From: Streptomyces sp. NBC_01775
Lineage (GTDB): Bacteria; Actinomycetota; Actinomycetes; Streptomycetales; Streptomycetaceae
Direction of reading: 5' to 3'
DNA length: 64,000 nt
Assembly: GCF_035917675.1 (NCBI RefSeq)
Contig: NZ_CP109104.1
Coordinates: 6,200,001 to 6,264,000, forward strand
Shown here: one piece after another, positions 35,527 to 45,380 of the stretch
Layout of the letters: every line of letters begins with the position of its first letter
Numbering within the stretch: position 1 is the first letter of the stretch
The notes under the pieces: model-generated
What the model was told of the DNA's origin: nothing
What the model saw: the letters and a program-made list of their open reading frames with translations, nothing else
The model's database searches: none
Translations under genes and position numbers: made by a program

Positions 35527-36666
35527 TCAGCCGCAGTACTCGGCCTCGGTCAGCTTGCGGGTCCCCGACCAGTCGCCGTTGAGGTTGAAGGCAGCGGTGT
35601 GGCCGCCGTCGGAGGTGGTGAAGACCGTGGTGCGGGAGCCGTGTATGGCGCCCTCGTGGCCCCAGACCGTGATCCCGCACGAGAGGGTGCGCTCGGTCAG
35701 GCCCAGGCCGTAGCGCTCGCGGGGCGCGGCCACGCGGGTCGTCTTCATCTCCTTCAGCTGCCGGGGAGGCAGCAGCCGTCCCGTGAGCAGCGCGCGGGCG
35801 AAGCGCACCAGGTCACGGCCGGAGGAGAGCATCTCTCCCGCGGCGCCGGCCAAGGACGGATCGAGTGCGGTGACATCGTGCAGGGCGGGGTGCGACCCCG
35901 GCTGGAACAGCGTGGAATACGCCCGGGAGTGCGGGCCGGGCAGCCGCGTCGAGGTGCCGGGCAGCGAGGTGTCGTCGAGCTTCAGGGGGCGCAGGACGCG
36001 GCGTTCGATCTCCTCGGCGTACGAGAGTCCCGTGGCGCGTTCGATGACCATCCCCGCGAGCACGTAGTTGGTGTTGGAGTAGCTCCATCGCGTGCCGGGG
36101 CGGAACAGCGGGGACCGCTTCAGGCTGCCGGCCACCAGGTCGGCGGGGGCGTGGGACTGCCGGCGGTGGGTGAGGAAGCCGACGTCGAAGTAGTCGCCGC
36201 GCAGCGCCGGGTCGGCGGTGTAGTCGGGGATTCCGCTGGTGTGACCCAGCAGCTGCCGCAGCGTCACAGAGTGCCGGGGCCCGCCTGTGGCCGCGCCGTA
36301 GCCGCTCTTGCACAGGCCGGGCAGCCAGCGTTCCACCGGGTCGTCCAGCCGCAGCGTGCCCTCGGCTTCGAGCTGGAGCAGCACCGTGGCGACGAACGGC
36401 TTGGTGAGGCTGCCGATGCGGAACCGTTCCTGCGGAAGCCGGGAGCGCCCGGTGCGGCGGTCCGCGACCCCCTCCGTGCCCGCCCACACCCCGCCGTGGT
36501 CCTCCACCCGCGCCAACGCGCCGGGTGCGCCGCGCTGTTGGACGAGCGTCTCCATCGCCTCGCGGGTGCGCGTGTGGCTCCGGTCGGTGGCGGCCGAGGA
36601 GCCGACGGCAAGTGCGAGAACGGTCGCGGTGGCGATGAGTGCGGTCAGGACCGTGCGCGGCGGCAT
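35527..36666 (-). CDS. Secreted serine beta-lactamase-like D,D-peptidase/esterase
   Basis: 379 aa. A signal peptide or anchor (about 5-26) precedes a class C beta-lactamase-fold domain with Ser86-x-x-Lys89 (SLTK), Tyr196-Ser-Asn (YSNTNY) and His337-x-Gly (GHEGAIHG). The protein resembles Streptomyces D-alanyl-D-alanine carboxypeptidases and serine esterases of the same fold, so it may act on cell-wall peptides; beta-lactam resistance cannot be assumed. ATG 36666 is the best start. The EamA transporter stop at 36678 lies 11 bases upstream, so the two could form one transcript. Confidence 0.88.
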   Translation of the reverse strand: MPPRTVLTALIATATVLALAVGSSAATDRSHTRTREAMETLVQQRGAPGALARVEDHGGVWAGTEGVADRRTGRSRLPQERFRIGSLTKPFVATVLLQLEAEGTLRLDDPVERWLPGLCKSGYGAATGGPRHSVTLRQLLGHTSGIPDYTADPALRGDYFDVGFLTHRRQSHAPADLVAGSLKRSPLFRPGTRWSYSNTNYVLAGMVIERATGLSYAEEIERRVLRPLKLDDTSLPGTSTRLPGPHSRAYSTLFQPGSHPALHDVTALDPSLAGAAGEMLSSGRDLVRFARALLTGRLLPPRQLKEMKTTRVAAPRERYGLGLTERTLSCGITVWGHEGAIHGSRTTVFTTSDGGHTAAFNLNGDWSGTRKLTEAEYCG

Positions 36667-36677
36667 GTGCCGTGACT

Positions 36678-37685
36678 CTAGTGAGCTCTCCTGCTGGCGC
36701 GCCACACGGCCAGCACCACCAGGGCACACCCGGCGAACTGGGTCACCGTGGGCCGTTCGCCGAGGAACAGGACACCGAGGAAGAGCGCCAGCACCGGCTG
36801 GAGCAGCAGCAGTGCCGAGCTTGTCGTGGGCGCGAGGCGGGCCAGCGCGGGGCCTATCAGGATGAGCGCCAGTACCTGGCCGAACAGCGCCATGACCGCC
36901 AGCCAGCCCAACGGCCCCCAGCCGGGCGCCGGATCGACGCCCGTCCACAGCGAGCCCAGCACGCCGGAGGTGAGGCCGGCCCCCAACGTCGAGACACATA
37001 CCGGATGGACGGTGTGCGACGCCTGTCCGCCGCCTTGCGGGCTGCCGCCCCGCCGGGTGCCGCCCTGTCGGGTCAGGAACAGATAGCCCGCGAACGCCAC
37101 CCCGGCCGCCGCGCCGTAGAGCACGCCGGAGACCGGGCTGCTGCCCGGCTCGGGGTCGCCGATCGCGCCGCTGGCGAGGGCGACTCCGAACAGCATCACC
37201 GGCAGCGTCCACCAAAAGCGCGCGCCGGGGCGGACGCGGCCGAAGGCGAGGGCCAGCAGCGGGAAGACGGCGACCTGGATGTTGAGCAGCACCGTGGCGA
37301 TGGACGAGCCGACGTCGTGGATGCTCTGCGCCCAGAACACGAAGTCGACCCCCAGCAGCGCGCCCGCCGCCAAGTCCAGGAGCGCCAGGCGCGGCGCGCG
37401 CGGACCGAGCCTGCGCCGCTCCAGCAGGGCGAAGGGCAGCAGCGCGAGCAGCGCCAGCGCGCAGCGCAGGAAGGCGGCCGTGCCCGCGTTCACCCCTGAG
37501 AGCTTCACGAACATCGCCGAGGCGGAGATGCACGCCGAGCCCGTCACGGCCAGCAGGACGGGGCTGCGCCGCGCGAGCCCGCCGCCGTGCTCGCGGGGTG
37601 CCGATGGGGGTGTTCCCTCCGTCGGCTGGTCCGCTGTTCGCGGGGAGGCTGAGCCTGCTTCGGTTCGCTCGTTCCGCACGGTCAT
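36678..37685 (-). CDS. EamA/DMT-family metabolite exporter
   Basis: 335 aa. Ten predicted hydrophobic helices in two EamA repeats. The second half ends with the conserved ALLLLQPVLALFLGVLFLGERPTVTQ block. DMT proteins export amino acids, nucleobases or other small metabolites. A Gly/Arg-rich loop lies between the repeats (about residues 210-230). ATG 37685 is chosen; GTG 37709 upstream is possible. It is divergent from a LysR gene only 75 bases away, which is the usual layout for LysR control of an exporter. Confidence 0.88.
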   Translation of the reverse strand: MTVRNERTEAGSASPRTADQPTEGTPPSAPREHGGGLARRSPVLLAVTGSACISASAMFVKLSGVNAGTAAFLRCALALLALLPFALLERRRLGPRAPRLALLDLAAGALLGVDFVFWAQSIHDVGSSIATVLLNIQVAVFPLLALAFGRVRPGARFWWTLPVMLFGVALASGAIGDPEPGSSPVSGVLYGAAAGVAFAGYLFLTRQGGTRRGGSPQGGGQASHTVHPVCVSTLGAGLTSGVLGSLWTGVDPAPGWGPLGWLAVMALFGQVLALILIGPALARLAPTTSSALLLLQPVLALFLGVLFLGERPTVTQFAGCALVVLAVWRASRRAH

Positions 37686-37759
37686 GACAGCCACTCTGCC
37701 TGCCCGCACTCACAAGTAAAAGCGATGATTCATGTCCAATACCCATTAGCATGTGTTGT

Positions 37760-38650
37760 GTGTTCAGTCTGGAGAGGCTTCGCGCGCTGGACGCGGTGGC
37801 CGTACACGGATCCCTGGCCGGTGCCGCCGTCGCCCTGCACATCACGCCCTCCGGGGTCTCCCAGCAACTCGCCAAGCTGGAGCGCGAGTCGGGCCACACT
37901 CTGCTGGAGCCGCACGGCCGAAGCGTCCGGCTCACCCACGCGGGCCGGGTGCTGGCCGGGCACGCGGCCCGCGTCCTCGCGCAGCTCTCGGAGGCCGAGT
38001 CCGACCTGGCCGACCTGGGGGAGGAGATCCTCGGCCCGCTTCGGCTCGGCGGTGTCGGCAGCTCGCTGCGCGCCCTGCTGCCCGACGTGCTGGCGGCCCT
38101 CACCGAGGCACACCCCCGGCTGACCCCGACCGTGGTGGACGGCGAGACCGTCGGCCTGGTGCCCCTGCTGCTGACCGGCGAGCTGGACCTGCTGCTGATC
38201 GAGAGCTGGCACAACCGGCCCATGCCGCTGCCGGGGGGCGTACGGGTCAAGACGCTGGCCGTCGAGGAGGTGGACGTCGCTCTGGGGGAGGGGCATCCGC
38301 TGGCGGAGCGGCCCTGGGTGGATCTGGCCGAGCTGGACGGGGCGGTCTGGTCGAGCTGTCCGCCCGGCACCGAGCCCTACGAGGCGCTGGTGCAGGCGCT
38401 GAGGGCGCGCGGGATGGAGCCCCGGATCCGCTACACCGTCACCGAGTTCGCCACCCAGCTCGCCTTCGTCGCCCGCGGGCTGACCGCCGCGCTGGTGCCG
38501 AGGATGGCGCAGCGCCCCTGCCCGCCCGGAGTGCGCTTCGTGCCGCTGCGGCCCGCGCTGCGCCGCGAGGTGCGGGCCGCCTGGCGCGCGGGCGCCGACA
38601 GCCCGTCCGTCCGCGCGTGCGTGGCGGCCCTCACCGGGGGGGACGGGTGA
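37760..38650 (+). CDS. LysR-family transcriptional regulator of the EamA exporter
   Basis: 296 aa. An N-terminal helix-turn-helix (about 3-60: RALDAVAVHGSLAGAAVALHITPSGVSQQLAKLE) and a C-terminal effector-binding domain. GTG 37760 fits the family N-terminus (FSLERLRAL). ATG 37751 nine bases upstream would add three residues. No Shine-Dalgarno is seen and ATTAGC lies just before, so the message may be leaderless. The AT-rich 75-base divergent gap has LysR-type T-N11-A spacing options. It ends 4 bases from the convergent phosphoesterase stop. Confidence 0.9.
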   Translation: MFSLERLRALDAVAVHGSLAGAAVALHITPSGVSQQLAKLERESGHTLLEPHGRSVRLTHAGRVLAGHAARVLAQLSEAESDLADLGEEILGPLRLGGVGSSLRALLPDVLAALTEAHPRLTPTVVDGETVGLVPLLLTGELDLLLIESWHNRPMPLPGGVRVKTLAVEEVDVALGEGHPLAERPWVDLAELDGAVWSSCPPGTEPYEALVQALRARGMEPRIRYTVTEFATQLAFVARGLTAALVPRMAQRPCPPGVRFVPLRPALRREVRAAWRAGADSPSVRACVAALTGGDG

Positions 38651-38654
38651 GCGG

Positions 38655-40475
38655 TCAGGGCTTGCGCAGCAGCAGTTCGGTGTTGCGGTCCGCCTCACCG
38701 CCCGCGAGGTCGGTGCGTGCCCCCGGCGAGTTGCAGGCCAGCTCCCGGTAGAGCGAGGCCAGTCCGGTCTGTGACAGGTCGCTGAAGTCCGTGCGGTGCG
38801 GCGCCGCCGACTCGATGAGCGTGGTGAACAGCGAGAGAGTGCCGTCCCTGTTGTCGACCAGCTCTATCGCGCGGGCGAGCTGGGGGAAGTCGACGTGGGA
38901 GGCGGTGCTGATCTCCCAGAAGGAGCCGTGCGCGGTGATGCGGTTGAGGTGGCTGTGCCCGTTGATCCAGGCCACCGCGTGCGGGTTGGCCCCCAGCAGT
39001 TCCACCAGACGCGCGCCGCCCTCGGGGATGGTGGTGCTGGTGTGGTGGCTGAATACGAGCGCGTACTCTCCCTCGTGCCGCTTGAGCTGCCGCTCCAGCC
39101 AGCGCAGCTGGGCCTTGCCGAGGCGGCCCGCGTAGTGGCCGTCGCGCCGGGTCGTATCGAGGCTGAAGCCCATCACGTCGTCGGAGATCCGGAACGAGTA
39201 GTAGAGCCGCTCCTCCTCGGCGTCGGCCTCCGTGTAGCCGTGTCCGACCGGTCCCTTGCCCCGCGCCTGCGGCTTGGCCAGCGCCCGTACGTACTCGCCG
39301 GGGGTGAAGGGGGCGCGGTCCGGGTCGGGGGTGACCTCGCGCATGTGACGGCGCTGGGAGCGCAGCAGCTCCTCCCAGCGCAGGCCCTTGGGGTCCAGTC
39401 CCCTCTCGACCGTCTTCCACAGCCGCGCCCCGGTCTCCTCGGGCAGGCTCATCAGCTTTCTGTCGCCCGTCGCGAAGTCCGCGAGGAAGCCGCGCGAGCC
39501 GGCCGAGGCGAAGCAGCCGCCCGGCAGCGCGTCGTGGTTGCCGACGGTGGCGTACCACGGCAGCGCGAGCCCCGGGCTGGTCACCTCGCGTACCGCGGCC
39601 CGCAAGTAGCCCCGCATACGGGGGAAGCCGAGCGCCTTGTCGCGGTCGCGCACATCCGAGTCGGGCTGCCAGAACGTCGCGAGACCGCTGTCCTGCACCC
39701 CCTCGTACAGCCGGGGGTCGCCGGTGTCCGGCCGGATTCGGCCGCCGCTCATCACTTTGACGAACCAGTCCAGTTCGGCGCGGGAGTTGTTGTCGGTGTT
39801 GTCGCCCGTGGTGACGACGCAGGAGAGCGAGGCGCCGGTCGCGGGGCCGCCCGCCAGCGCGTTGACCCGCTCGACGAGCGAGACCGCCCCGGCGACCGAC
39901 AGCGCCTCTTGCGGGCGCCACGCGCTGGTGGTCTGGGCGCGCAGGTACTCGTAGCGCAGCGGGTGCTGCACATCCACCAGGTGCATGTCGGTGAACTGCA
40001 CGAACGCGGCCAGCGGCACCCTGCGCGCGGCGCGGTGGCCGCCGCCGCGCGCCAGTTCGGATCTGACCACCCGGCGCCAGCCGGGCCCGGTCACCAGCCG
40101 CCGGAAGGGACCCTCGCCGGTGGGCACGGCGACCCCCGTGAGGGTGGTTCCGGTGTGCGGCGGCCCCACCGTCGCCGGGCCGAGGGGCGCGGTGCCGTGG
40201 ACGCGCGGGCGAGCGGCCGGGGCGGCGGGCGCGCTGGCCGGAGCCGTCGCGGACCCCAGCGCGGCGGCGGCACCCGCCGACCCCGCGAGGGCCAGCACGG
40301 TGCGGCGGCCGGGACCCCGGCGAGGCGAGGACGGGGAAGCGGCGCCGCCGGGGGAGTCGGCGGAAGCGACAACGGAAGGGGACCCGTCGGCGGAAGCGGA
40401 AGCCGAACCGTCGGCGGAAGCGGAGGGAGCGGAGTCGGCGGGCAGAGCGGACAGCGAGCGGCTGCTGCGGGACAT
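38655..40475 (-). CDS. Tat-exported metallophosphoesterase (TIGR03767-like)
   Basis: 606 aa. A Ser/Ala/Asp-rich N-tail, partly repeated in DNA (TCGGCGGAAGCG units, 40380-40435), precedes the twin-arginine-like GPGRRTVLALAGSAGAAAAL signal. The calcineurin-like catalytic motifs follow in order: FTDMHLVD, TTGDNTDNNS, TVGNHDALPG, VFSHHT and NGHSHLN. It should hydrolyse phosphate esters outside the cytoplasm; the true substrate is unknown. ATG 40475 is used although the Tat motif starts only near residue 52, so a later start cannot be excluded. It converges with the LysR gene at 4 bases. Confidence 0.87.
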   Translation of the reverse strand: MSRSSRSLSALPADSAPSASADGSASASADGSPSVVASADSPGGAASPSSPRRGPGRRTVLALAGSAGAAAALGSATAPASAPAAPAARPRVHGTAPLGPATVGPPHTGTTLTGVAVPTGEGPFRRLVTGPGWRRVVRSELARGGGHRAARRVPLAAFVQFTDMHLVDVQHPLRYEYLRAQTTSAWRPQEALSVAGAVSLVERVNALAGGPATGASLSCVVTTGDNTDNNSRAELDWFVKVMSGGRIRPDTGDPRLYEGVQDSGLATFWQPDSDVRDRDKALGFPRMRGYLRAAVREVTSPGLALPWYATVGNHDALPGGCFASAGSRGFLADFATGDRKLMSLPEETGARLWKTVERGLDPKGLRWEELLRSQRRHMREVTPDPDRAPFTPGEYVRALAKPQARGKGPVGHGYTEADAEEERLYYSFRISDDVMGFSLDTTRRDGHYAGRLGKAQLRWLERQLKRHEGEYALVFSHHTSTTIPEGGARLVELLGANPHAVAWINGHSHLNRITAHGSFWEISTASHVDFPQLARAIELVDNRDGTLSLFTTLIESAAPHRTDFSDLSQTGLASLYRELACNSPGARTDLAGGEADRNTELLLRKP

Positions 40476-40653
40476 TCGGTCTCCCGGTACGGGGGGTGGA
40501 GGGGCGGGAACCCCCCTCCTCCTGTGTCTTTGGCAGCCCGGATGACCCCTGCTTGAACAGCGCGGGAACGCCCGCCGCCGGTCGTCACAACCGCGTGGAA
40601 GGATGGCGGCAGAACGAGACCTGCGAGATCCGCGAGAGTGGGGAGATCACGAA

Positions 40654-43227
40654 GTGCCTGGCACGAATCTGACGCGCGAAGAGGCCCAGGAGCGGGCACG
40701 GCTGCTCACCGTGGACTCGTACGAGATCGAGCTGGACCTGAGCGGCGCGCAGGACGGGGGCACGTTCCGTTCGGTGACCACGGTCCGCTTCGCGGCGGCC
40801 CAGGCGGGCGACACCTTCATCGACCTGGTCGCGCCCACGGTGCGCGAGGTCACGCTCGACGGGGAGTCCCGCGACCCCTCCGCTGTCTTCGCCGACTCCC
40901 GCATCGCGCTCCAGGGCCTCACCCCCGGCCCGCACCAGCTGCGTGTCGTCGCCGACTGTGCCTACACCAACACCGGTGAGGGCCTGCACCGCTTCGTCGA
41001 CCCGGTCGACGACCAGGCGTATCTCTACACCCAGTTCGAGGTGCCGGACGCGCGGCGGGTCTTCGCCAGCTTCGAGCAGCCCGACCTGAAGGCCACCTTC
41101 CAGTTCACCGTCACGGCCCCCGAGGGCTGGACGGTGATCTCCAACTCCCCGACGCCCGAGCCGAGCGGGAACGCGTGGCGGTTCGCGCCCACGCCCCGGA
41201 TCTCCACCTACATCACGGCGATCATCGCGGGCCCGTACCACTCGGTGCACAGCAGCTGGGAGGGCGAGGGCCGCAGCGTGCCACTGGGCGTCTACTGCCG
41301 CCCCTCGCTCGCGGAGTACCTCGACGCGGACGCGATCTTCGAGGTCACCCGGCAGGGCTTCGACTGGTTCCAGGAGAAGTTCGACTACCCCTACCCGTTC
41401 GAGAAGTACGACCAGCTCTTCGTGCCCGAGTTCAACGCGGGCGCGATGGAGAACGCCGGCGCGGTCACCCTCCGCGACCAGTACGTCTTCCGCTCCAAGG
41501 TGACCGACGCGGCGTACGAGACCCGCGCGGTGACGATCCTGCACGAGCTGGCGCACATGTGGTTCGGCGACCTGGTCACCATGGAGTGGTGGAACGACCT
41601 GTGGCTGAACGAGTCGTTCGCCACCTACGCCGAGGCCGCCTGCATGGCGCAGGCCCCCGGGTCGCGCTGGCCGGACGCCTGGACCAGCTTCGCCAACCAG
41701 ATGAAGACCTGGGCCTACCGCCAGGACCAGCTGCCCTCCACCCACCCGATCATGGCGGACATCCGCGACTTGGACGACGTCCTGGTCAACTTCGACGGGA
41801 TCACCTACGCCAAGGGCGCCTCCGTCCTCAAGCAGCTGGTCGCCTACGTCGGCCAGGAAAAGTTCTTCCAGGGCGTCCGCGCCTACTTCAAGCGCCACGA
41901 GTGGGGCAACACCCGGCTGTCCGACCTGCTCGGCGCGCTGGAGGAGACCTCGGGCCGCGACCTGAAGACCTGGTCCAAGGCGTGGCTGGAGACCGCGGGC
42001 ATCAACGTCCTGCGGCCCGAGATCGCCGTCGCCGAGGACGGCACGCTCACCGCCCTCGCCATCCGCCAGGAGGCCCCCGCGCTGCCGGAGGGGGCCACGG
42101 GAGAGTCGACGCTGCGCCCGCACCGCCTGGGCGTCGGCTTCTACGACCTGGTCGACGGCAAGCTCGTGCGCACCGACCGGGTCGAGCTGGACGTGGACGG
42201 CGAGCTGACCGAGGTGCCGCTGCCCCGCGCCCGCAAGCGCCCCGACGTGCTGCTGCTCAACGACGGCGACCTCTCCTATGCCAAGGTGCGCCTGGACGCC
42301 GAGTCGCTGGCCTTCGTCACCCGCCACCTGGGCGACTTCGCCGACTCCCTGCCCCGCGCCCTGTCCTGGGCCTCCGCCTGGGACATGACGCGCGACGGCG
42401 AGCTGCCCGCGCGCGACTACCTCGCACTCGTCCTGAGCGGCGTCGGCAAGGAGAGCGACATCGGCGTCGTCCAGTCCCTCCAGCGCCAGGTCAAGCTCGC
42501 CCTCGACCTGTACGCGGCGCCCGCGTGGCGCGAGGAAGGGCTCACCCGCTGGGCCGAGGCCACCGCGGAGCACCTGCGCGCGGCCCGCCCCGGCAGCGAC
42601 CACCAGCTCGCCTGGGCCCGCGCCTTCGCCGCCGCAGCCCGCACCGACGCACAGCTCGACCTGCTCGCCGGACTGCTCGGCGGCAGCGAGACCATCGAGG
42701 GCCTGGCCGTCGACACGGAGCTGCGCTGGGCCCTCCTCCAGCGGCTGGCCGCCACCGGCCGGGCTGACGAGGCGGAGATCTCCGCCGAGCTGACGCAGGA
42801 CCCGACCTCGGCGGGCGAGCGGCACGCGGCGGCGGCCCGCGCCGCGCGCCCCACCCCGGAGGCCAAGGCCGAGGCGTGGACCGCCGTGGTGGAGAACGAC
42901 ACGCTGCCCAACGCGGTGCAGGAGGCCGTCATCTCCGGCTTCGTCCAGACCGACCAGCGTGCGCTGCTCGCCCCGTACACCGAGCGCTACTTCGCCGTCG
43001 TCAAGGACGCCTGGGACCAGCGCAGCCACGAGATGGGCCAGCAGATCGTCCTCGGCCTCTACCCCGCCCTCCAGGTCTCCCAGGAGACCCTGGACGCCAC
43101 CGACGCCTGGCTGGCCTCGGCCGGGCCGAGCGCGGCGCTGCGCCGCCTGGTGACCGAGTCCCGGGCGGGCGTCGAGCGGGCGCTGCGCGCCCAGGCGGCC
43201 GACGAGGCGGCCGGCGCCGGACGCTGA
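40654..43227 (+). CDS. pepN: Aminopeptidase N (M1), copy 1
   Basis: 857 aa. Cytoplasmic zinc aminopeptidase of the M1 family that removes N-terminal residues from peptides. Exopeptidase motif GAMEN at 263-267, zinc site His297-Glu298-x-x-His301 with Glu320 19 residues later, and the DLWLNESFA context are all intact. The C-terminal ERAP1-like helical domain is complete. GTG 40654 lies 8 bases after GGGGAG and gives the usual PGTNLTREEA start; the open frame from 40603 is rejected. The stop sits in a 17-bp repeat and a strong terminator follows. Confidence 0.95.
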   Translation: MPGTNLTREEAQERARLLTVDSYEIELDLSGAQDGGTFRSVTTVRFAAAQAGDTFIDLVAPTVREVTLDGESRDPSAVFADSRIALQGLTPGPHQLRVVADCAYTNTGEGLHRFVDPVDDQAYLYTQFEVPDARRVFASFEQPDLKATFQFTVTAPEGWTVISNSPTPEPSGNAWRFAPTPRISTYITAIIAGPYHSVHSSWEGEGRSVPLGVYCRPSLAEYLDADAIFEVTRQGFDWFQEKFDYPYPFEKYDQLFVPEFNAGAMENAGAVTLRDQYVFRSKVTDAAYETRAVTILHELAHMWFGDLVTMEWWNDLWLNESFATYAEAACMAQAPGSRWPDAWTSFANQMKTWAYRQDQLPSTHPIMADIRDLDDVLVNFDGITYAKGASVLKQLVAYVGQEKFFQGVRAYFKRHEWGNTRLSDLLGALEETSGRDLKTWSKAWLETAGINVLRPEIAVAEDGTLTALAIRQEAPALPEGATGESTLRPHRLGVGFYDLVDGKLVRTDRVELDVDGELTEVPLPRARKRPDVLLLNDGDLSYAKVRLDAESLAFVTRHLGDFADSLPRALSWASAWDMTRDGELPARDYLALVLSGVGKESDIGVVQSLQRQVKLALDLYAAPAWREEGLTRWAEATAEHLRAARPGSDHQLAWARAFAAAARTDAQLDLLAGLLGGSETIEGLAVDTELRWALLQRLAATGRADEAEISAELTQDPTSAGERHAAAARAARPTPEAKAEAWTAVVENDTLPNAVQEAVISGFVQTDQRALLAPYTERYFAVVKDAWDQRSHEMGQQIVLGLYPALQVSQETLDATDAWLASAGPSAALRRLVTESRAGVERALRAQAADEAAGAGR

Positions 43228-43280
43228 GACGGTGCGGGCGCTGAGCCCGTACGGAGGCTGAGCCCGTACGGAGGCTGAAT
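43223..43280. repeat. 17-bp tandem repeat starting at the pepN stop codon
   Basis: GCTGAGCCCGTACGGAG occurs perfectly at 43240-43256 and 43257-43273. Degenerate copies flank it at 43223 (holding the stop TGA 43225-43227) and at 43274. Each copy has TGA at the same place. Confidence 0.8.
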
Positions 43281-43312
43281 CCATGCGGATGGTGAGCCCC
43301 GTCGGCTGACGC

Positions 43313-43347
43313 ACGTCGGCCCCCGGCTTCGCGCCGGGGGCCGACGT
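43313..43347. terminator. Bidirectional hairpin terminator (pepN / snapalysin)
   Basis: Perfect 15-bp stem, ACGTCGGCCCCCGGC with its complement, and a 5-base loop TTCGC, between two convergent stops. There is no T-tract, as usual in Streptomyces. Confidence 0.9.
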
Positions 43348-43386
43348 ACGGGAAGGCGGTGCTTCAGCTGCGCGAGGCCGGGCGGG

Positions 43387-44055
43387 TCACCTGAAGGCGA
43401 GCTGGTCGAACGTCACCTTCGCGACGCCGTTCGCCCACAGCTGTTCGACGCGGGAGCGCTCGGCCGCGTTCGGCTGGTCGTTGGTGCAGGACGTGCCGGG
43501 GCCGCCACCGGACATCAGCTCGGAGCACGGGCCCGAGTAGTGGTCCGGCAGGCCGAGCACGTGCCCGGTCTCGTGCGCGACGACGCGGTCCGAGTCGTAC
43601 TGCTGGTTCTGCGCGTAGTCGAGGAAGATGTAGCCGCTGCCGTGCCCGTCGGTGGAGGCGTAGGAGCCGCGTGAGTCGTTGCCCTCCCGGTAGTCGAACG
43701 TCGCTCCGCCGCCCTCGGCGAGCTTCACGTTCTGCACGGCGGAGTTCCACACGGCCGTGCTGTTGGCTATCTCGTTGCGGAAGGTGGGGGCGCCGCTGGC
43801 GTCGTAGTTGATGGTGACCTGCTGGATACCCGGCTTCTCGGCCTGCTTCTTGAGGGTCTCCTTGACGATGAACTCGAAGAACTTCTCGTTGCTCTGCTGG
43901 CTCTCGCCCGTGAAGCGGGGGGCCTTCGCCGTGGGGGAGTGGGAGGTGGCTGCGCTGTCGTCGGCAGCGGCCGAGGCGGGGCCGGCGCCCAGGCTCAGGC
44001 TCACCGCCAGGCCGAGACCGATCGTGGCAGCCAGAGCCGAAGTGCGGTGTCTCAT
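43387..44055 (-). CDS. snpA: Snapalysin (small neutral metalloprotease, M7)
   Basis: 222-aa precursor. Signal peptide to about residue 29 (AGPASA), a short propeptide and an M7 catalytic domain. Zinc motif His161-Glu162-x-x-His165 with third ligand Asp171 ([12 protein letters not shown]) identifies snapalysin, a secreted milk-protein-hydrolysing protease. The [13 protein letters not shown] segment holds the Met-turn and cysteines. ATG 44055 lies 7 bases after GAGGAG. A longer frame to 44250 would put 65 residues ahead of the signal peptide and is rejected. It is divergent from a LysR gene, the arrangement known for SnpR control of snpA. Confidence 0.93.
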   Translation of the reverse strand: MRHRTSALAATIGLGLAVSLSLGAGPASAAADDSAATSHSPTAKAPRFTGESQQSNEKFFEFIVKETLKKQAEKPGIQQVTINYDASGAPTFRNEIANSTAVWNSAVQNVKLAEGGGATFDYREGNDSRGSYASTDGHGSGYIFLDYAQNQQYDSDRVVAHETGHVLGLPDHYSGPCSELMSGGGPGTSCTNDQPNAAERSRVEQLWANGVAKVTFDQLAFR

Positions 44056-44288
44056 GGGGGGTCTCCTCGTATGCCGAGGGACCGGCGCCGCGCTGGGTCG
44101 TGTTGAGGTGGGGGGCGCCGCCGGTCCTTCGGGACGGATTCCTGCTGCGGGAGAGTCTGTTCGAGGCGGCGGCGTTCGGGAATGATGCCACTCGGCGATA
44201 GGACCGTCCCATCCCCCTCCCGCGAACGGGGATGCGCGGGGAGCGGCCATCTGGTGAGACGTAGGTCGCCGCCGTTATGCTCCGGCCT

Positions 44289-45263
44289 GTGGAGCTCGAA
44301 GTAAGGCATCTTCGTGCACTGTGTGCGATCGCCGACACGGGCAGCGTGCACAAGGCGGCCCGCCAACTGGGCATGACCCAGCCCTCGCTGACCACTCAGC
44401 TCAGGCGCATCGAGCAGGCCATCGGCGGCCAGCTCTTCTCCCGCGAGCGCACCGGCAGCAGGCCCACCCCGCTGGGCCGCTCCGTCCTCACCCGCGCCCG
44501 CCCCATCGTCGCCCAGATGACCGAACTGGTCACCGAGGCCAAGGACGCGGCGGGCTTCGGGGTGCCCGGCGGCGCCCCCCGGCTACGGCTCGGCAGCACG
44601 GGCAGCAGGGCCGTCCCCGGCTGGCTGCGCCGCCTGCACGCGCGGCTCCCCGACACCGACATCACCTTCCAGACGGACGTCTCGGCCAACACGCTGCTGC
44701 GCATGGTCGCCGGCAACCAGCTCGACGCCGCCTTCGTGCACGAGGTGGAGGGCGCGCCGCTGCGGGTGCCCGACCGCGTCGAGCTGCGCGTCCTGGTGCG
44801 GCGCGAACCGCAGTTCGTGGCCGTGGCCGCCACGCACTCCGCGGCCCGTGCCGGGCGCGCGGTGCGGGTGGCGGAGCTGGCCGGGGAGAAGTGGATGGTC
44901 GACCCCTCCGTCGACGGCGACTGGGACGGACTGCGGCGGGTGTTCGCCGCCGCGGGGGTCGATCCGCGGATCGTGTACGGCGACTATCTGTCCGCCGGCG
45001 ACCTGGTCGCGGCGGGCGAGGTCGTCACCCCGTGCCAGCCCACCGCCCAGCCCCGCCCCGGTATGGCGATCGTCCCCCTGCGCGACGATCCACTGGGAGT
45101 GCGGCTCGTGGCGGGCTTCCGGGTGGGGCGAGGGCTGGGCGAGGAGGGCGACGCGGTCTTCCGGGACCTGCGCGCCGCGTACGAGGAGATCGCCTGGAGC
45201 AGTCCCGCCTACGCGAGATGGCTCCGCGACCAGTCCCACCCGGCGCTGCCGGTGGTGGCCTGA
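44289..45263 (+). CDS. LysR-family regulator, SnpR-like
   Basis: 324 aa. Helix-turn-helix at about 3-62 (LRALCAIADTGSVHKAARQLGMTQPSLTTQLRRIE) and a LysR substrate domain. In Streptomyces a divergent LysR protein activates snapalysin, so this is its likely regulator. GTG 44289 matches the family start (ELEVRHLRAL). TATGCT at 44276-44281 fits a -10 element placing transcription start at or near that GTG, hence a leaderless message. ATG 44277 is the alternative. The operator should lie in the 233-base divergent gap. Confidence 0.88.
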   Translation: MELEVRHLRALCAIADTGSVHKAARQLGMTQPSLTTQLRRIEQAIGGQLFSRERTGSRPTPLGRSVLTRARPIVAQMTELVTEAKDAAGFGVPGGAPRLRLGSTGSRAVPGWLRRLHARLPDTDITFQTDVSANTLLRMVAGNQLDAAFVHEVEGAPLRVPDRVELRVLVRREPQFVAVAATHSAARAGRAVRVAELAGEKWMVDPSVDGDWDGLRRVFAAAGVDPRIVYGDYLSAGDLVAAGEVVTPCQPTAQPRPGMAIVPLRDDPLGVRLVAGFRVGRGLGEEGDAVFRDLRAAYEEIAWSSPAYARWLRDQSHPALPVVA

Positions 45264-45278
45264 GTCAGGGCCCGGTCA

Positions 45279-45352
45279 GGGGCGCGGGAAACTGCGCGAG
45301 CAACCACGATGCTCCCGCAGCCGGCCCCCCACACCCACGCAGGCGGCGCCCC
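45279..45352. repeat. Dispersed Streptomyces intergenic repeat
   Basis: GGGGCGCGGGAAACTGCGCG, then CAACCACGATGCTCCCGCAG, closely resembles a sequence scattered through intergenic spacers of many Streptomyces genomes (recognised from memory). It lies between convergent genes and could help end transcription. Confidence 0.6.
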
Positions 45353-45380
45353 GTAACCCAGCCACCCGGACGGCGCCCCC

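Noticed and set aside
36678..38370. Single fusion of serine hydrolase with upstream frame to 38370
   Set aside because: The extension reads out of frame through the EamA exporter and LysR genes, which are clearly real; the hydrolase starts at 36666.
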